Origin: Chloroflexi bacterium bin20
GTDB lineage: Bacteria > Chloroflexota > Anaerolineae > Aggregatilineales > Phototrophicaceae
Direction: 5' to 3'
Length of the DNA: 64,000 nt
NCBI GenBank assembly: GCA_002238485.1
Contig: MPMG01000001.1
Span: 372,001-436,000 of the forward strand
In this document: one piece after another, positions 7,493 to 16,886 of the stretch
Numbering within the stretch: position 1 is the first letter of the stretch
How the letters are laid out: each line of letters opens with the position of its first letter
Translations under genes and position numbers: made by a program
Notes under the pieces: model-generated
What the model was told of the DNA's origin: nothing
Seen by the model: the letters and a program-made list of their open reading frames with translations, nothing else
The model's database searches: none

Positions 7493-9625
7493 TTGGCATC
7501 TGCATTCGATAAAAACAAAGCAAATCTCCAGTTGGACGCGTCCGTTGACGCCGAAGCCTGGCAGAGTGTACTTGAACTTTGCGGCGATGAAATCCGCGAA
7601 GGCATACGACCCCCCAAAAACAAGAAAGCGCTGGAACAACAGGTAGCAGCCCGCAGCTACACAACCAAGCAGGCTGCCAAATTGGTGGGCGTCGATGGGC
7701 AGACCTTGCGTACAGCCACGCAAGAATTGGCGCTGGACAGCTTCCTCGACCCGCGAGGCAAGCTGCGCTTCCCGGTGCGCACATTCCGGCCTACCGCTGC
7801 CGACCCCGACCTGCGCGAGATGATCGCTGGTTATGTGCGACTGCGTCCAGCCGATTTGCGCGGTGTTTTGGGGGTCGACCTGCGCACGCTCAACAGCAGC
7901 ATTCGCCAAGCCGGTCTCTCGCCCAAGCGCATCGTGTGGCGCGATGTTCGCGGATTGTGGGATCTGCCGCATACTTTCGCAGAATTCAACCAGCTGCGCA
8001 GCGGGGAACAGCCCAGCGCGAGCAACGGCAAGGCCAAAAGTCGCCGTGGCGGACGCCACCGCAAACGCCGTCAGCGCCAAGCTCGCAGCAAATTGCGCAG
8101 CCGCTTGATCGATGCCTTCCCCAATTGGCGCAATGACTGGCGGGGCCAACAGCAGCTATACCTGCACATCGGCGAGCCCAACAGCGGCAAAACGCACGAT
8201 GCCTTGCAAGCGCTGAAGTCGGCTGGATCGGGCTGGTATCTCGCTCCATTGCGGCTGCTGGCTTACGAAATCTTCGACCGGCTCAACGCCGAGGGCGTGG
8301 CTTGCAATTTGCTGACGGGCGAAGAGGTGATCCCGGTGGAAGGCGCAACGATCACAGCGGCGACCATCGAGATGTTCAATGCGCATGACAGCGGCGAATG
8401 CGTCATCATCGACGAAGCGCAGATGCTGGCGGATGCCGACCGCGGCTGGGCTTGGACGCGCGCGTTGATGGAGTGCGCCTCGCCAGAGATGCACATCATC
8501 GGTCCGCCCACCGCCCGCAAGCTGATCGAAGTGCTGGCTGCCGCCGCCGAGCTGCCTTGTGAGTTGATCGAGCACGAGCGACTCGCGCCTATCGCTGTTG
8601 CCGAGCATCACTTCACGCTGGAGACCTTGCCGCCATTGACGATCTTGGTGGCTTTTTCACGGCGCAATGTGCTGGACTTGAAGATGACCCTCGAGCGCAT
8701 GGGCAGGGCGGTCTCGGTCGTATATGGCAGCTTGCCGCCCGAAGTGCGCCGCCGCCAGGCCGACCGCTTTGCCGAGGGCGAAACCGAGATCTGCATCGCC
8801 ACCGATGCTGTGGGCATGGGCTTGAACTTGCCTGCCGATGTCGTCTGCTTTTATGAGACAGAGAAGTATGATGGCAAAAGTGACCGCCGGTTGTATCCTG
8901 CCGAGGTGCATCAGATCGGCGGACGCGCGGGCAGATATGGCATCCGCGAGACTGGGCTGATCGCCGCTACCACCAAAGACGATATCGACATTATCCGCGA
9001 GCTTTATGCGCAGCAGCCGCCTGAGCTAAGCCATGCGCGCGTTGCACCCACAGTCGATGACCTGACACTCATTCCCGGCAGCCTGGCCGAGCAGCTGACG
9101 CGCTGGGCAGAACTAAAGTCGATACCCGAGGAATTGCGCGCAATTATCACCACAGCCGACATGGACGAACGCATCGAATTGGCAAAGATGCTGACCGATG
9201 ACGAAATCAAGCGGCTGGGGCTGGAGCGAGCGCTGCAGCTGGTCAACGCGCCGACCCGCAAGTCGACCCGCGCCTATTGGCTGGATTGCGCCTACATGAT
9301 CATCGAGGGCCACCAGATGCCCTTGCCGCCCGCTGCGCCCGTGCCCATCAAAGATGGCGGCGATCTGGACGCGACCGAAGCCTGCATCGCCTGTGCAGAT
9401 GTCTATTTGTGGCTTTCGCAGCGCAAGGAATTTGCCGACTGCGGCGATTCGCATTACCAGGTGCGTGAAGAGCGGCGCGAGTGGTCGCTTTCGATAGACC
9501 AGGCGCTGCTGCTGAATCTCAATACGGCGCGGCGCTGTCGGACTTGCCGGGCGCGCCTGCCATCGCGGCATCGCTATCGCATCTGCGAAGTCTGCTTCAA
9601 GCGGCGGCGGAATCGCGCGGCCTAG
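7493..9625 (+). CDS. Suv3-like DExH RNA helicase with N-terminal HTH-like region and C-terminal zinc finger
   Basis: 710 residues from TTG 7493, with GGAG 7 bases upstream. Residues about 40-180 carry helix-turn-helix-like repeats (TKQAAKLVGVDGQTLRTA; LRGVLGVDLRTLNSSI) and then a very basic Arg/Lys linker. The helicase core follows: motif I GEPNSGKTHDAL, APLRLLAYEIFDRLNAEG, LLTGEE, motif II DEAQ, GWAWTRALM, and motif VI QIGGRAGRYG. This order matches the mitochondrial Suv3/SUPV3L1 family (which has GPTNSGKT). The C-terminus has C-x2-C ... C-x2-C (CRTCRARL, CEVC), a probable zinc-binding knuckle. Suv3 works with PNPase in RNA decay; a PNPase gene is not in the window. Convergent with rnc, sharing four bases. 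Confidence 0.82.
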   Translation: MASAFDKNKANLQLDASVDAEAWQSVLELCGDEIREGIRPPKNKKALEQQVAARSYTTKQAAKLVGVDGQTLRTATQELALDSFLDPRGKLRFPVRTFRPTAADPDLREMIAGYVRLRPADLRGVLGVDLRTLNSSIRQAGLSPKRIVWRDVRGLWDLPHTFAEFNQLRSGEQPSASNGKAKSRRGGRHRKRRQRQARSKLRSRLIDAFPNWRNDWRGQQQLYLHIGEPNSGKTHDALQALKSAGSGWYLAPLRLLAYEIFDRLNAEGVACNLLTGEEVIPVEGATITAATIEMFNAHDSGECVIIDEAQMLADADRGWAWTRALMECASPEMHIIGPPTARKLIEVLAAAAELPCELIEHERLAPIAVAEHHFTLETLPPLTILVAFSRRNVLDLKMTLERMGRAVSVVYGSLPPEVRRRQADRFAEGETEICIATDAVGMGLNLPADVVCFYETEKYDGKSDRRLYPAEVHQIGGRAGRYGIRETGLIAATTKDDIDIIRELYAQQPPELSHARVAPTVDDLTLIPGSLAEQLTRWAELKSIPEELRAIITTADMDERIELAKMLTDDEIKRLGLERALQLVNAPTRKSTRAYWLDCAYMIIEGHQMPLPPAAPVPIKDGGDLDATEACIACADVYLWLSQRKEFADCGDSHYQVREERREWSLSIDQALLLNLNTARRCRTCRARLPSRHRYRICEVCFKRRRNRAA

Positions 9626-10326
9626 CTGTCTATCTGCAGCAGGGCGTTTCTGGCAGCTGCTTGTGCGGCTGCTCGTTTGCTTTTGCCCACGCCACTGCCG
9701 AGCACAGTATCGCCGATGCCGACCTCTATGCTGAAGCGCTTGTCGTGCTCGGGTCCGCTCGTTCCCTGCAGTCGATATGTTGGCGAAGGCTGCTGCCGGG
9801 CTTGCAGGCGCTCTTGCAATTCGCTGCGGGCATCCAGGTGCAGGCTCTTGTCCAGCACTTCGTCCAGCAGTTCCAGCAGCAGCGGCGTCAGGAATTTCTC
9901 CACAACCGCCATGCCTCGGTCCAGGTAGATCGCCCCGATGACAGCTTCAAAGGCGCCGCCCAGTGTACTGCGCCGTTCGCGACCGCCACTGCGTTCTTCG
10001 CCTACGCCAAAACGCAAGAACCTCCCCAGCTGAAAGCGATCCGCAAAGTTCGCCAGCGATTCTTGTTTTACCAGCGCCGAGCGCAGCTGAGTCAGACTGC
10101 CCTCCGCCAGGTGAGGATAGCGCTGAAAAAGCAAATTGGCAGCGACCAGGCCAAGCACGGCATCGCCCAGGAATTCCAGCCGTTCGTTGTCGCGCGCTTC
10201 GTCCGCCCCTTCATATTCATTGACAAAGGAGCTGTGCGTCAGCGCGATAGTCAACAGCTGGGGCTGGCGAAATTGTATGCCGAGCAGCTTTTCAAACTCG
10301 GATTGCGCGGGGATTGGCGCTTTCAC
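9622..10326 (-). CDS. rnc: Ribonuclease III
   Basis: 234 residues from GTG 10326, chosen because GTG overlaps the moaDE stop (GTGA) and gives the usual length; the frame runs open further upstream, inside moaDE. Signature NERLEFLGDAVLGL (catalytic Glu and Asp), second acidic cluster AFEAVIGAIYLDRG, then a dsRNA-binding domain (LQERLQARQQPSPTYRLQ ... GVGKSKRAAAQAAARNALL). It cleaves double-stranded rRNA and mRNA precursors. Last gene of the yraN-miaA-moaC-moaDE-rnc run. Confidence 0.95.
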   Translation of the reverse strand: MKAPIPAQSEFEKLLGIQFRQPQLLTIALTHSSFVNEYEGADEARDNERLEFLGDAVLGLVAANLLFQRYPHLAEGSLTQLRSALVKQESLANFADRFQLGRFLRFGVGEERSGGRERRSTLGGAFEAVIGAIYLDRGMAVVEKFLTPLLLELLDEVLDKSLHLDARSELQERLQARQQPSPTYRLQGTSGPEHDKRFSIEVGIGDTVLGSGVGKSKRAAAQAAARNALLQIDS

Positions 10327-11054
10327 GGCGTTGCGGACTGTTTGTCGACGGCTGAGGGCTGATATTCGCCCTCGATCCAGCTTGTGCCGTCCGCGCCGAC
10401 TTCTTTCTTCCACACTGGCACGATCTCTTTGAGGCGGTCGATACCATAACGCGCCGCTTCAAAACAGCCGTCATCACGATGTGGCGCAGAACAAGCGCAA
10501 AGCACTGTGCTTTCGCCCACTTGCAGCTTGCCTAGTCGCTGGATGATGGCGATGCCTTCGACCTTGTCCCAACGCGCGCGGATCTCCGCTGCAACCTGTT
10601 TCATCTTCGTCAGCGCCATTGCCTGGTAGGCTTCGTATTCCAGCCATTCGGTCTGCGGCAGGTGTCCGGATTTGTCGGTTTCGCCGCGCACGATGCCCGT
10701 GAACAGGCAGACAGCGCCACAGCGAGATGTTGTGATGGCGGCGATGATCTCGTTGTGGTCAAAGGGAGCAGTCGGCAGCCGAAAAATCTCTGGGCCTGCG
10801 TTACCAGAGCCACCACTGACTGGCGGGAAAAATGCCACTTCGTCGCCGTCCTGGATAGCATCGCCGTCAAAAGCGAACTCTTCGTTGATGGCAGCCAGCG
10901 CCACTTGCAGATTCTGGCTGGCGGAGGGGTGTCGGCGCATCAATGCGCTGCGCAGCCCAGCGATGTTCTGCACGCCTTCGTCCAAGGCGACATCCAGCCG
11001 GCGCGCGCCGATTCGGTCACGCAATGTAGCAAAAAACAGCACCGTAATCTGCAT
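10323..11054 (-). CDS. Molybdopterin synthase, fused MoaD-MoaE
   Basis: 243 residues. Residues 1-82 are a MoaD ubiquitin-like fold ending FFPPVSGG; the Gly-Gly that must be free to become a thiocarboxylate is internal at residues 81-82 (codons at 10809-10814). MoaE follows from about residue 88 (EIFRLPTAPFDHNEII, GAVCLFTGIVR, VCACSAPHRDDGCFEAARYGIDRLKEIVPVWKKE), retaining the active-site lysines of the WKKE region. Such fusions occur as MoaX in mycobacteria, where the protein is cut after Gly-Gly. It converts precursor Z to molybdopterin. Eight bases downstream of moaC. Confidence 0.92.
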   Translation of the reverse strand: MQITVLFFATLRDRIGARRLDVALDEGVQNIAGLRSALMRRHPSASQNLQVALAAINEEFAFDGDAIQDGDEVAFFPPVSGGSGNAGPEIFRLPTAPFDHNEIIAAITTSRCGAVCLFTGIVRGETDKSGHLPQTEWLEYEAYQAMALTKMKQVAAEIRARWDKVEGIAIIQRLGKLQVGESTVLCACSAPHRDDGCFEAARYGIDRLKEIVPVWKKEVGADGTSWIEGEYQPSAVDKQSATP

Positions 11055-11062
11055 GAGTCCGT

Positions 11063-11548
11063 TTAGTCCTCGGCAAGGTAGTCGCCGCGCGAACCGCCGC
11101 GTTTTTCCAGCAGGCGGATATCGCCGATGCGCATGCCGCGGTCGACTGCCTTTGCCATGTCATAAATCGTCAGCGCCGCCACCGAAACAGCCGTCAGCGC
11201 TTCCATTTCTACGCCGGTTTTGCCCGTCGTCTGCACGGTTGCGCGGATATCAATAGCGTTCGTCTCTTCGTTAAGGCAGAGTTGCAGGGCGATCTGCTCG
11301 ATGGGCAGCGGATGACACAGCGGCACAAGTTCGCTGGTGCGTTTTGCCGCCATGATGCCTGCGATGCGCGCGACGCCCAGAACATCGCCTTTTTTGAGTT
11401 CGCCAGCGCGGATGAGACGTAGCGTCTGCGGCTGCATGCCGACTCTGCCCGCGGCGACAGCCACGCGCCGTGTCTGGACTTTCGCGCTGACATCGACCAT
11501 CTGCGCGCTGCCATCTTCAGTCAGGTGCGTCAATTGGCTTTCTGTCAT
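11063..11548 (-). CDS. moaC: Cyclic pyranopterin monophosphate synthase MoaC
   Basis: 161 residues from ATG 11548 (MTESQLTHL). Contains the family core [28 protein letters not shown], then [35 protein letters not shown], and ends with [12 protein letters not shown]. It acts after MoaA to form precursor Z, which the adjacent MoaDE then sulfurates. Its start overlaps the end of miaA by 32 bases, so translation of the two is probably coupled. No moaA, moaB or mog/moeA is present in the window. Confidence 0.95.
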   Translation of the reverse strand: MTESQLTHLTEDGSAQMVDVSAKVQTRRVAVAAGRVGMQPQTLRLIRAGELKKGDVLGVARIAGIMAAKRTSELVPLCHPLPIEQIALQLCLNEETNAIDIRATVQTTGKTGVEMEALTAVSVAALTIYDMAKAVDRGMRIGDIRLLEKRGGSRGDYLAED

Positions 11549-12485
11549 CTGTGTCCACCGTCTGGGCGAAGAATTCGGCGATCTGCGCTGCCAGCTCACC
11601 AACGTCAATCTGCGCCGCATTATGCCACACTATGCCGTTGTTGTGTCCTCTGAACCAGACATCCTGCTGGCGGATGAAGTCGTGCGTGCTGAACTTCGTG
11701 CGTTCAATGGCTTCATCCAATTTTATGCCATCCAGCAGATGCGCTGCCATCTCGCGATAGCCCAAGCCACTCATGGAGGGCAGCCGCCGGTCGTATCCCA
11801 TCTCGAGCAGGCGCGCGACTTCTGCGCCAAAGCCAGCGGCGATCATGGCATCAACGCGGGCATCAACGCGCGGATACAAGATCTCTCGCGGCAAGCGCAA
11901 GCCCAGCCTCAAGATGCGCCATGACGGCGCTCGCTTGGCTTGCAACTGGCTGATTGGCAGACCCGTCAGCATCTGCACTTCCAGCGCGCGGATGACGCGG
12001 CGCATGTTGTTGGGGTGAATAGAATCGGCAGCTGCTGGATCGACCTGGCGCAGGCGTTGATGCAGGGCGGCGGGCGAATTGCGGTCGGCATAGTCTTCCA
12101 GCTCGGCGCGCAGTTGTGCATCGGGCGGGACGCGCGGGATCGACCAGCCTTCTTCGACCGCGCTGATGTATTGCCCGCTGCCGCCGACCAGCATGGGCAA
12201 TATCCCGCGGGCATGACAATCGGCGATTGCGCGATTCGCTGCGTCCTGATATTCCGCCAGGCTCAGATTGTGGTCGGGCGCGACCAGGTCAATGAGATGG
12301 TGCGGGACGAGCGCTTGCTGGGCGGGTGTGGGCTTGGCAGTGCCGATATCCATGTAGCGGTAAATCTGCCGACTGTCCGCGCCGATGATTTCGCCATGCA
12401 GCCGCCGCGCCAGTTGGATGGCCAGTTGCGTTTTGCCGACGCCCGTCGCGCCCAGGACGATCAGCAACGACGCCTTACCAATCAA
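11517..12485 (-). CDS. miaA: tRNA dimethylallyltransferase MiaA
   Basis: 322 residues from TTG 12485, which has GGAGG six bases upstream; ATG 12500 is an alternative but would place that GGAGG inside the gene. P-loop [71 protein letters not shown] and SGLGYREM all match the family. It transfers dimethylallyl to N6 of A37 in tRNAs reading UNN codons. Overlaps yraN by 11 bases upstream and moaC by 32 downstream. Confidence 0.95.
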   Translation of the reverse strand: MIGKASLLIVLGATGVGKTQLAIQLARRLHGEIIGADSRQIYRYMDIGTAKPTPAQQALVPHHLIDLVAPDHNLSLAEYQDAANRAIADCHARGILPMLVGGSGQYISAVEEGWSIPRVPPDAQLRAELEDYADRNSPAALHQRLRQVDPAAADSIHPNNMRRVIRALEVQMLTGLPISQLQAKRAPSWRILRLGLRLPREILYPRVDARVDAMIAAGFGAEVARLLEMGYDRRLPSMSGLGYREMAAHLLDGIKLDEAIERTKFSTHDFIRQQDVWFRGHNNGIVWHNAAQIDVGELAAQIAEFFAQTVDTDDRKPIDAPD

Positions 12486-12840
12486 ATGCGTCCTCCACAT
12501 GGGCGATGGTCGTCGATCCATTCGGCTCCAGCGCGATGGCAATGACATCAACACGCCAGGGTTTGTCGGGGTCGATGTCATTTTCGTGCAGATAGCGATA
12601 GGCGGTATTGAGCAAGCGCTGGCGTTTCTTGGGCGTGATGCTGGCCAAAGCCGCTTCGGTGCTGGCATCGCGCCGTGTCTTGACCTCGACGAAAACCAAG
12701 ATGCCTCGCCGCCGCGCCACAATGTCCAGCTCGCCATCCATGCACGACCAGTTGCTGTGCACAATCGCATAGCCTTGCCGCCGCAGGTAGGCTCGCGCCA
12801 GATCTTCGCCGCGATTGCCAATTTGTTTTGTCTGATGCAC
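12475..12840 (-). CDS. YraN/UPF0102 family protein
   Basis: About 121 residues if started at GTG 12840 (MHQTKQIGNRGEDLARAYL), which fits the family N-terminus and has GGTGG six bases upstream; a GTG at 12876 would add 12 residues but overlaps a likely -10 box. The endonuclease-like core is visible: GEDLARAYLRRQGY, NWSCMDGELDIVARRRGILVFVEVKTRR (the D-x-n-E-V-K motif), and ITPKKRQRLLNTA. The family is predicted to bind or cut DNA, but its cellular role is not established. First gene of the run. Confidence 0.85.
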   Translation of the reverse strand: MHQTKQIGNRGEDLARAYLRRQGYAIVHSNWSCMDGELDIVARRRGILVFVEVKTRRDASTEAALASITPKKRQRLLNTAYRYLHENDIDPDKPWRVDVIAIALEPNGSTTIAHVEDAFDW

Positions 12841-12866
12841 TTCCCGCCACCCAAATCTCTCTGGCA

Positions 12867-12872
12867 AGTGTA
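12867..12872 (-). promoter_or_regulatory. Possible extended -10 element of the yraN-miaA-moaC-moaDE-rnc run
   Basis: TACACT on the minus strand preceded by TGC, an extended -10. No good -35 box is visible. It favours the GTG at 12840 as the yraN start. Confidence 0.35.
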
Positions 12873-12927
12873 GCACAGCCTGCGCAGCGACCGGTCGGCT
12901 GCATTACGATCTTTGGCGCATAGCATA

Positions 12928-12955
12928 TTGAAAAGCCTGTGTTTTCCGCTAGCAT
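12928..12955 (+). promoter_or_regulatory. Possible promoter of hppA
   Basis: TTGAAA (12928-12933), 16-base spacer, TAGCAT (12950-12955), about 36 bases before a GGGAG ribosome-binding site and the ATG at 12999. Confidence 0.45.
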
Positions 12956-12998
12956 CGGCGGCTTGAAGGGTTGCAAAACGACAAGGGAGTCCGAATTC

Positions 12999-15131
12999 AT
13001 GATGGATATGACAACAGCGGTCGCGCTGGGCGTGGCGGCCAGCATCATTGGCTTGATCTTCGCGCTACGGCAGCGGAGTTATGTGCTGGCGCAAGACGCG
13101 GGCACACAGCGGATGCAAGAAATCGCCGGGGCAATCGAACGCGGCGCTGGCGCATTCTTGCAACGTGAATACCGTGCTGTGGCGATCCTGGTGGCGATAG
13201 TGACCGTTGCGCTGGTTGTGCTCAGCTCAGTGCCTGGTTCGGGCATGTCGATATTGACAGCGGTGGCATTTGTCATCGGCGCGCTGGCCAGTGGCTTGTC
13301 GGGCTATATCGGCATGTATATTGCGGTGCGCGCCAATGTGCGGACGGCGCACGCAGCCTCGAAGAGCCTGAACATGGGGCTGCGCGTGGCTTTCGCCAGT
13401 GGCACGGTCATGAGCACCATGGTGGTATCGCTGGCGCTGCTGGGCATCAGTCTGCTCTTCATTTTCTTCGTCAATCAGTTGGGCGATGCGGCGCAGGCGG
13501 CTTCGGCTTTGGCTGGCTTTGGCTTCGGCGGCACTTCCATAGCGATTTTCGCGCGCGTTGGTGGTGGCATCTATACAAAAGCGGCCGATGTCGGCGCAGA
13601 CCTGGTGGGCAAGACCGAAGCGGGCATCCCCGAAGACGACCCGCGCAATCCCGCCACCATCGCAGATAATGTCGGCGACAATGTCGGCGATGTAGCTGGC
13701 ATGGGCTCCGACTTGTTTGAAAGTTACGCCAGTTCCATCATCGCGGCCATCTCGCTGGCAACAACAGCGGGGATCTTTTTAGGTGAAGAAGATATGCTTG
13801 CAGCGCAAATCTTCCCACTGCTGGTTGCGGCGGCCGGGTTAATCATCAGCATCCTCGCCAGTTTTCTGGTGCGCACCGAAGAAGGCGCGGATCAAGAACA
13901 GCTGCTGGGCAGCATCCGCAAAGGCATCTATAGCGCGTCGGTGCTGATCGGCATCGTCGTGGTCGCGCTGGGCAGCAGCTTGCCCTTCGGAGACAAAGCC
14001 GGCGGCGTCATCATCGCCACGCTCAGCGGCTTGCTTGGCGGCGTGCTGATCGGCTATTTCACTGAATACTTCACAGCCGATACCTACGGGCCGACCCAGG
14101 CGCTGAGTGCATCGGCGGAGGGCGGCGCGGGCATTGTGGTGATACGCGGGCTGGCGCTGGGCATGATGAGCACATTGGCGCCTGTCATCATCGTCGTCGT
14201 GGTAACGTTGCTGGCGACATCGCAGGCGGGCTTGTACGGCGTGGCGGTGGCGGCTGTCGGCATGCTGTCGACTCTGGGCATCACATTGGCGACCGATGCC
14301 TATGGCCCGGTGGCAGACAACGCGGGTGGCATCGCCGAAATGTCCGAACTGCCAGAGAGTGTGCGCGAACGCACCGACGCGCTGGACAGCCTGGGCAACA
14401 CGACTGCCGCGACTGGCAAAGGCTTCGCAATCGGATCGGCAGCCATGACGGCGCTGGCATTGACCGCGGCATTCATCACAGCGCTGACAGCGGGTGGCAG
14501 CACGGCGCTGGGCGCGGCAGCTAACCCGGCCGACCTGCTGCTGAGTCCGCAATTTGTCACCGGTTTGTTCATCGGCGGCTTGCTGCCTTTCGTCTTCAGC
14601 GCGTTGACCATGGTGGCGGTGGGCGATGCGGCTCAACAGATCGTCGAAGAAGTGCGGCGTCAATTCCGCGAATTGGGCATCATGGAAGGCAAGGGAAAAC
14701 CCGATTATGAGCGCTGCGTTGCCATCAGTACCGATAGCGCCATCCGCCAGATGCTGTTGCCGGGCATAATCGCGGTGGGCGTGCCAGTGGGCATGGCGCT
14801 GCTGGCGGTGCTGGGCAAGGACAACACGTTGGGCGAGTTCATCGCGCCGATTTCGCTGGTGGGCGTGCTGCTTGGTTCGCTGGTATGCGCTTTCATGCTG
14901 GCGGTGATGATGGCGAATGCGGGCGGCGCCTGGGACAACGCCAAGAAGTATATCGAAGCGGGCAACCTGGGCGGCAAAGGCTCGGATGCGCACAAAGCGG
15001 CGGTTGTTGGCGACACCGTGGGCGACCCTTTCAAAGATACCTCCGGTCCTTCTTTGAATATCCTGCTGAAGCTGCTGGCCATCGTTTCGCTGGTGATCGC
15101 GCCCTTGATTGGCAGCGCCTTCCCTGGCTAG
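12999..15131 (+). CDS. hppA: K+-dependent membrane-bound pyrophosphatase (ion-pumping)
   Basis: 710 residues, about 16 transmembrane segments. Start ATG 12999 follows GGGAG; a second ATG comes immediately after. Substrate motif [35 protein letters not shown] is complete, as is the C-terminal pyrophosphate loop ([34 protein letters not shown]). The potassium-determining site reads [10 protein letters not shown] (14394 onward) with Ala and Gly, typical of K+-dependent enzymes. The ion-gate helix reads DLFES (13710-13724), placing Glu where Na+-pumping members have it. It couples PPi hydrolysis to Na+ or H+ export; Na+ is my inference. Confidence 0.93.
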   Translation: MMDMTTAVALGVAASIIGLIFALRQRSYVLAQDAGTQRMQEIAGAIERGAGAFLQREYRAVAILVAIVTVALVVLSSVPGSGMSILTAVAFVIGALASGLSGYIGMYIAVRANVRTAHAASKSLNMGLRVAFASGTVMSTMVVSLALLGISLLFIFFVNQLGDAAQAASALAGFGFGGTSIAIFARVGGGIYTKAADVGADLVGKTEAGIPEDDPRNPATIADNVGDNVGDVAGMGSDLFESYASSIIAAISLATTAGIFLGEEDMLAAQIFPLLVAAAGLIISILASFLVRTEEGADQEQLLGSIRKGIYSASVLIGIVVVALGSSLPFGDKAGGVIIATLSGLLGGVLIGYFTEYFTADTYGPTQALSASAEGGAGIVVIRGLALGMMSTLAPVIIVVVVTLLATSQAGLYGVAVAAVGMLSTLGITLATDAYGPVADNAGGIAEMSELPESVRERTDALDSLGNTTAATGKGFAIGSAAMTALALTAAFITALTAGGSTALGAAANPADLLLSPQFVTGLFIGGLLPFVFSALTMVAVGDAAQQIVEEVRRQFRELGIMEGKGKPDYERCVAISTDSAIRQMLLPGIIAVGVPVGMALLAVLGKDNTLGEFIAPISLVGVLLGSLVCAFMLAVMMANAGGAWDNAKKYIEAGNLGGKGSDAHKAAVVGDTVGDPFKDTSGPSLNILLKLLAIVSLVIAPLIGSAFPG

Positions 15132-15152
15132 TCGTGGGGCAAAGGACGAATC

Positions 15153-15632
15153 GTGAGCAGCTTGGCAGACAGCCCGCGCGGCCTGTACTTTGAAGAATTC
15201 GTAGTCGGCCATACCATGCGCACGCGGGGACGCACCATCACCGAGTCCGACCTGGTGGCATTCGCTGGCTTGACCGGCGATTACAACCCCATGCACACCG
15301 ACGCCGAATATTGCGAAGGCTCGTTCATGGGCGAGCGGGTGGCGCATGGCTTGCTGACGTTGAGTTACGCGGTGGGACAGGCTTATCAACTGGGCATATT
15401 GGAACGGACCGTGCTGGGCTTTCGGGGCCTGGAAATGAAGTTCAGCACGCCTGTCTTCATTGGCGATACCATCCACGCCGAGCTGAAGGTCGCCGAGACT
15501 CGTGCCGCGCGGCGCTTGGGCGGTGGCGTGGTCGTCCTGGAAATGCGCGTCGTCAAACAGAACGGCTCAATTGCCCAGCGAGGCACGCTCTCGCTGCTGA
15601 TGATGTCACAGCCGACGGACGAGGCAGATTAG
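15153..15632 (+). CDS. MaoC-like (R)-enoyl-CoA hydratase
   Basis: 159 residues from GTG 15153 (AAAGGA upstream). Single hot-dog domain with the hydratase motif FAGLTGDYNPMHTDAEYC (catalytic Asp and His), followed by VAHGLLTLSY and a C-terminal beta-strand region. Likely hydrates a 2-enoyl-CoA; the physiological substrate cannot be told. It is 21 bases after hppA on the same strand, and its stop overlaps the convergent SRPBCC gene (TTAG, 15629-15632). Confidence 0.85.
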   Translation: MSSLADSPRGLYFEEFVVGHTMRTRGRTITESDLVAFAGLTGDYNPMHTDAEYCEGSFMGERVAHGLLTLSYAVGQAYQLGILERTVLGFRGLEMKFSTPVFIGDTIHAELKVAETRAARRLGGGVVVLEMRVVKQNGSIAQRGTLSLLMMSQPTDEAD

Positions 15633-16102
15633 GCAAGCGCGCGTCTTGTGCGCCAATGTCGAAAGGCAAAGAGAATCCGCAGCGGCAGCCCATCAAATGC
15701 CAGCCGCGTGAAAAGGCCCCATATTCCCGGCTTGTGCGCCAGTGTTACGCGGTCTGTCAGCTCGACGCCGCCAGTCACCTCACGAAAAATATGCTCGTGC
15801 CGCCAGGTTGCCATCGGACCACGCATTTGCACGTCAGCGAATGAATCGGGCGTGGGTCCGGGCTCGTGTCGGGCAATCCAACGCAGGGGCAGCGGGCCAA
15901 ACCACAGCCTGAACTCGACTTCGCCTTCGGTGATAGACCGGCGGTCGTCCCGCAGCAATTGCGCGAAAATTGGTGGCGGCGTCAATGTAGCCAGGGCGCG
16001 CGGATCTTGATGAAAGCGGAGCAGCTCGTCCAGACTGGCATTGAAGCGACTGGTCTTGGCATAGACCGTTCCTTGGCTAGCGGGCATGTCCACGCTCGGC
16101 AT
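15629..16102 (-). CDS. SRPBCC (START-like) family protein
   Basis: 157 residues from ATG 16102; ATG 16087 is an equally possible start. Pattern is that of small ligand-binding helix-grip proteins: TVYAKTSRFNASLDELLRFHQDPRALATLTPPP, then strands GEVEFRLWFGPLPLRWIARHE, FADVQMRGPMATWRHEHIF, and a final amphipathic helix (LRILFAFRHWRTRRALA). Ligand unknown. It closes the pyr operon, overlapping the end of pyrF, so it is probably cotranscribed, though nothing in the sequence links it to pyrimidine synthesis. Confidence 0.75.
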   Translation of the reverse strand: MPSVDMPASQGTVYAKTSRFNASLDELLRFHQDPRALATLTPPPIFAQLLRDDRRSITEGEVEFRLWFGPLPLRWIARHEPGPTPDSFADVQMRGPMATWRHEHIFREVTGGVELTDRVTLAHKPGIWGLFTRLAFDGLPLRILFAFRHWRTRRALA

Positions 16103-16886
16103 TGATCTTGTCTCGCAGTGCGGCGGCGGCATGGGCTGGATCATCGGCGAAGACGATTCCGCGGGACGAGCTGATGATCAAGCCGCGCCCGAAGCTGTTT
16201 AGTCCCGCGCCCAGCACTTGCGCAACATCACCACCTTGCGCGCCAACACCCGGCGCCAGCAGCGTCATATCGCCGACTATTGCGCGAATCTGCGCCAGCT
16301 CCGTCGGATAGGTTGCGCCCGCCACCAGCATGATTCTGTCATGTTCCTCGCGCCCCGCCGCTTGCTGCGCCACCACCTGCCACAGGGGTATCCCATCCAC
16401 CAGAAGATTTTGCAGATCGGCGCAACCGGGATTGGAAGTGCGGCACAGCACAATGCTGGCTTTGTCGCGATAGCTGAGGAAGGGCGCGAGCGCGTCCCAG
16501 CCCAGATAGGGATTGAGCGTGACGGCGTCAAATCCCAGCTGGTCGAAGATGGCGCTGGCATAAGCGGCGCTGGTATTGCCGATATCCGCGCGCTTGGCAT
16601 CGCAGATCGCAAAAATATCGGGGTGGCGCGCCCGCAGATAGTCGACCGTCTCCGCCAGCTGCTGCCAGCCCGTCGCGCCCTGCGCTTCGTAGAAGGCGAT
16701 GTTGAGCTTAAAAGCCGCGGCATAGTGAGCGGTCGCGTCGATAATGTGGCGGTTGAATGCCAGCTGTGGCCGATTGTTCTGCAAAAACGACTGCGGCAGT
16801 TTTGCCAGGTCGCTGTCCAGCCCGACGCACAGCAGTGAATTTGCGGCTTTGGCGCGGGCATCATATTTGGCTGCGGCTTTCATCAT
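16077..16886 (-). CDS. pyrF: Orotidine 5'-phosphate decarboxylase
   Basis: 269 residues, start ATG 16886 overlapping the pyrE stop (ATGA). Type 2 (long) OMP decarboxylase: SLLCVGLDSDLAKLP, FKLNIAFYEAQGATGW, and the catalytic segment IFAICDAKRADIGNTSAAYA with the Lys-Asp array; phosphate-binding region GLIISSSRGI near the end. Final step to UMP. The frame stays open far upstream inside pyrE, but that part is not protein-like for this family. Confidence 0.95.
   Translation of the reverse strand: MMKAAAKYDARAKAANSLLCVGLDSDLAKLPQSFLQNNRPQLAFNRHIIDATAHYAAAFKLNIAFYEAQGATGWQQLAETVDYLRARHPDIFAICDAKRADIGNTSAAYASAIFDQLGFDAVTLNPYLGWDALAPFLSYRDKASIVLCRTSNPGCADLQNLLVDGIPLWQVVAQQAAGREEHDRIMLVAGATYPTELAQIRAIVGDMTLLAPGVGAQGGDVAQVLGAGLNSFGRGLIISSSRGIVFADDPAHAAAALRDKINAERGHAR

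Noticed and set aside
13839-15476. Long open frame on the minus strand opposite hppA (545 codons).
   Set aside because: His/Gln/Arg-rich shadow of a strongly conserved gene; no start signals and no family motifs.
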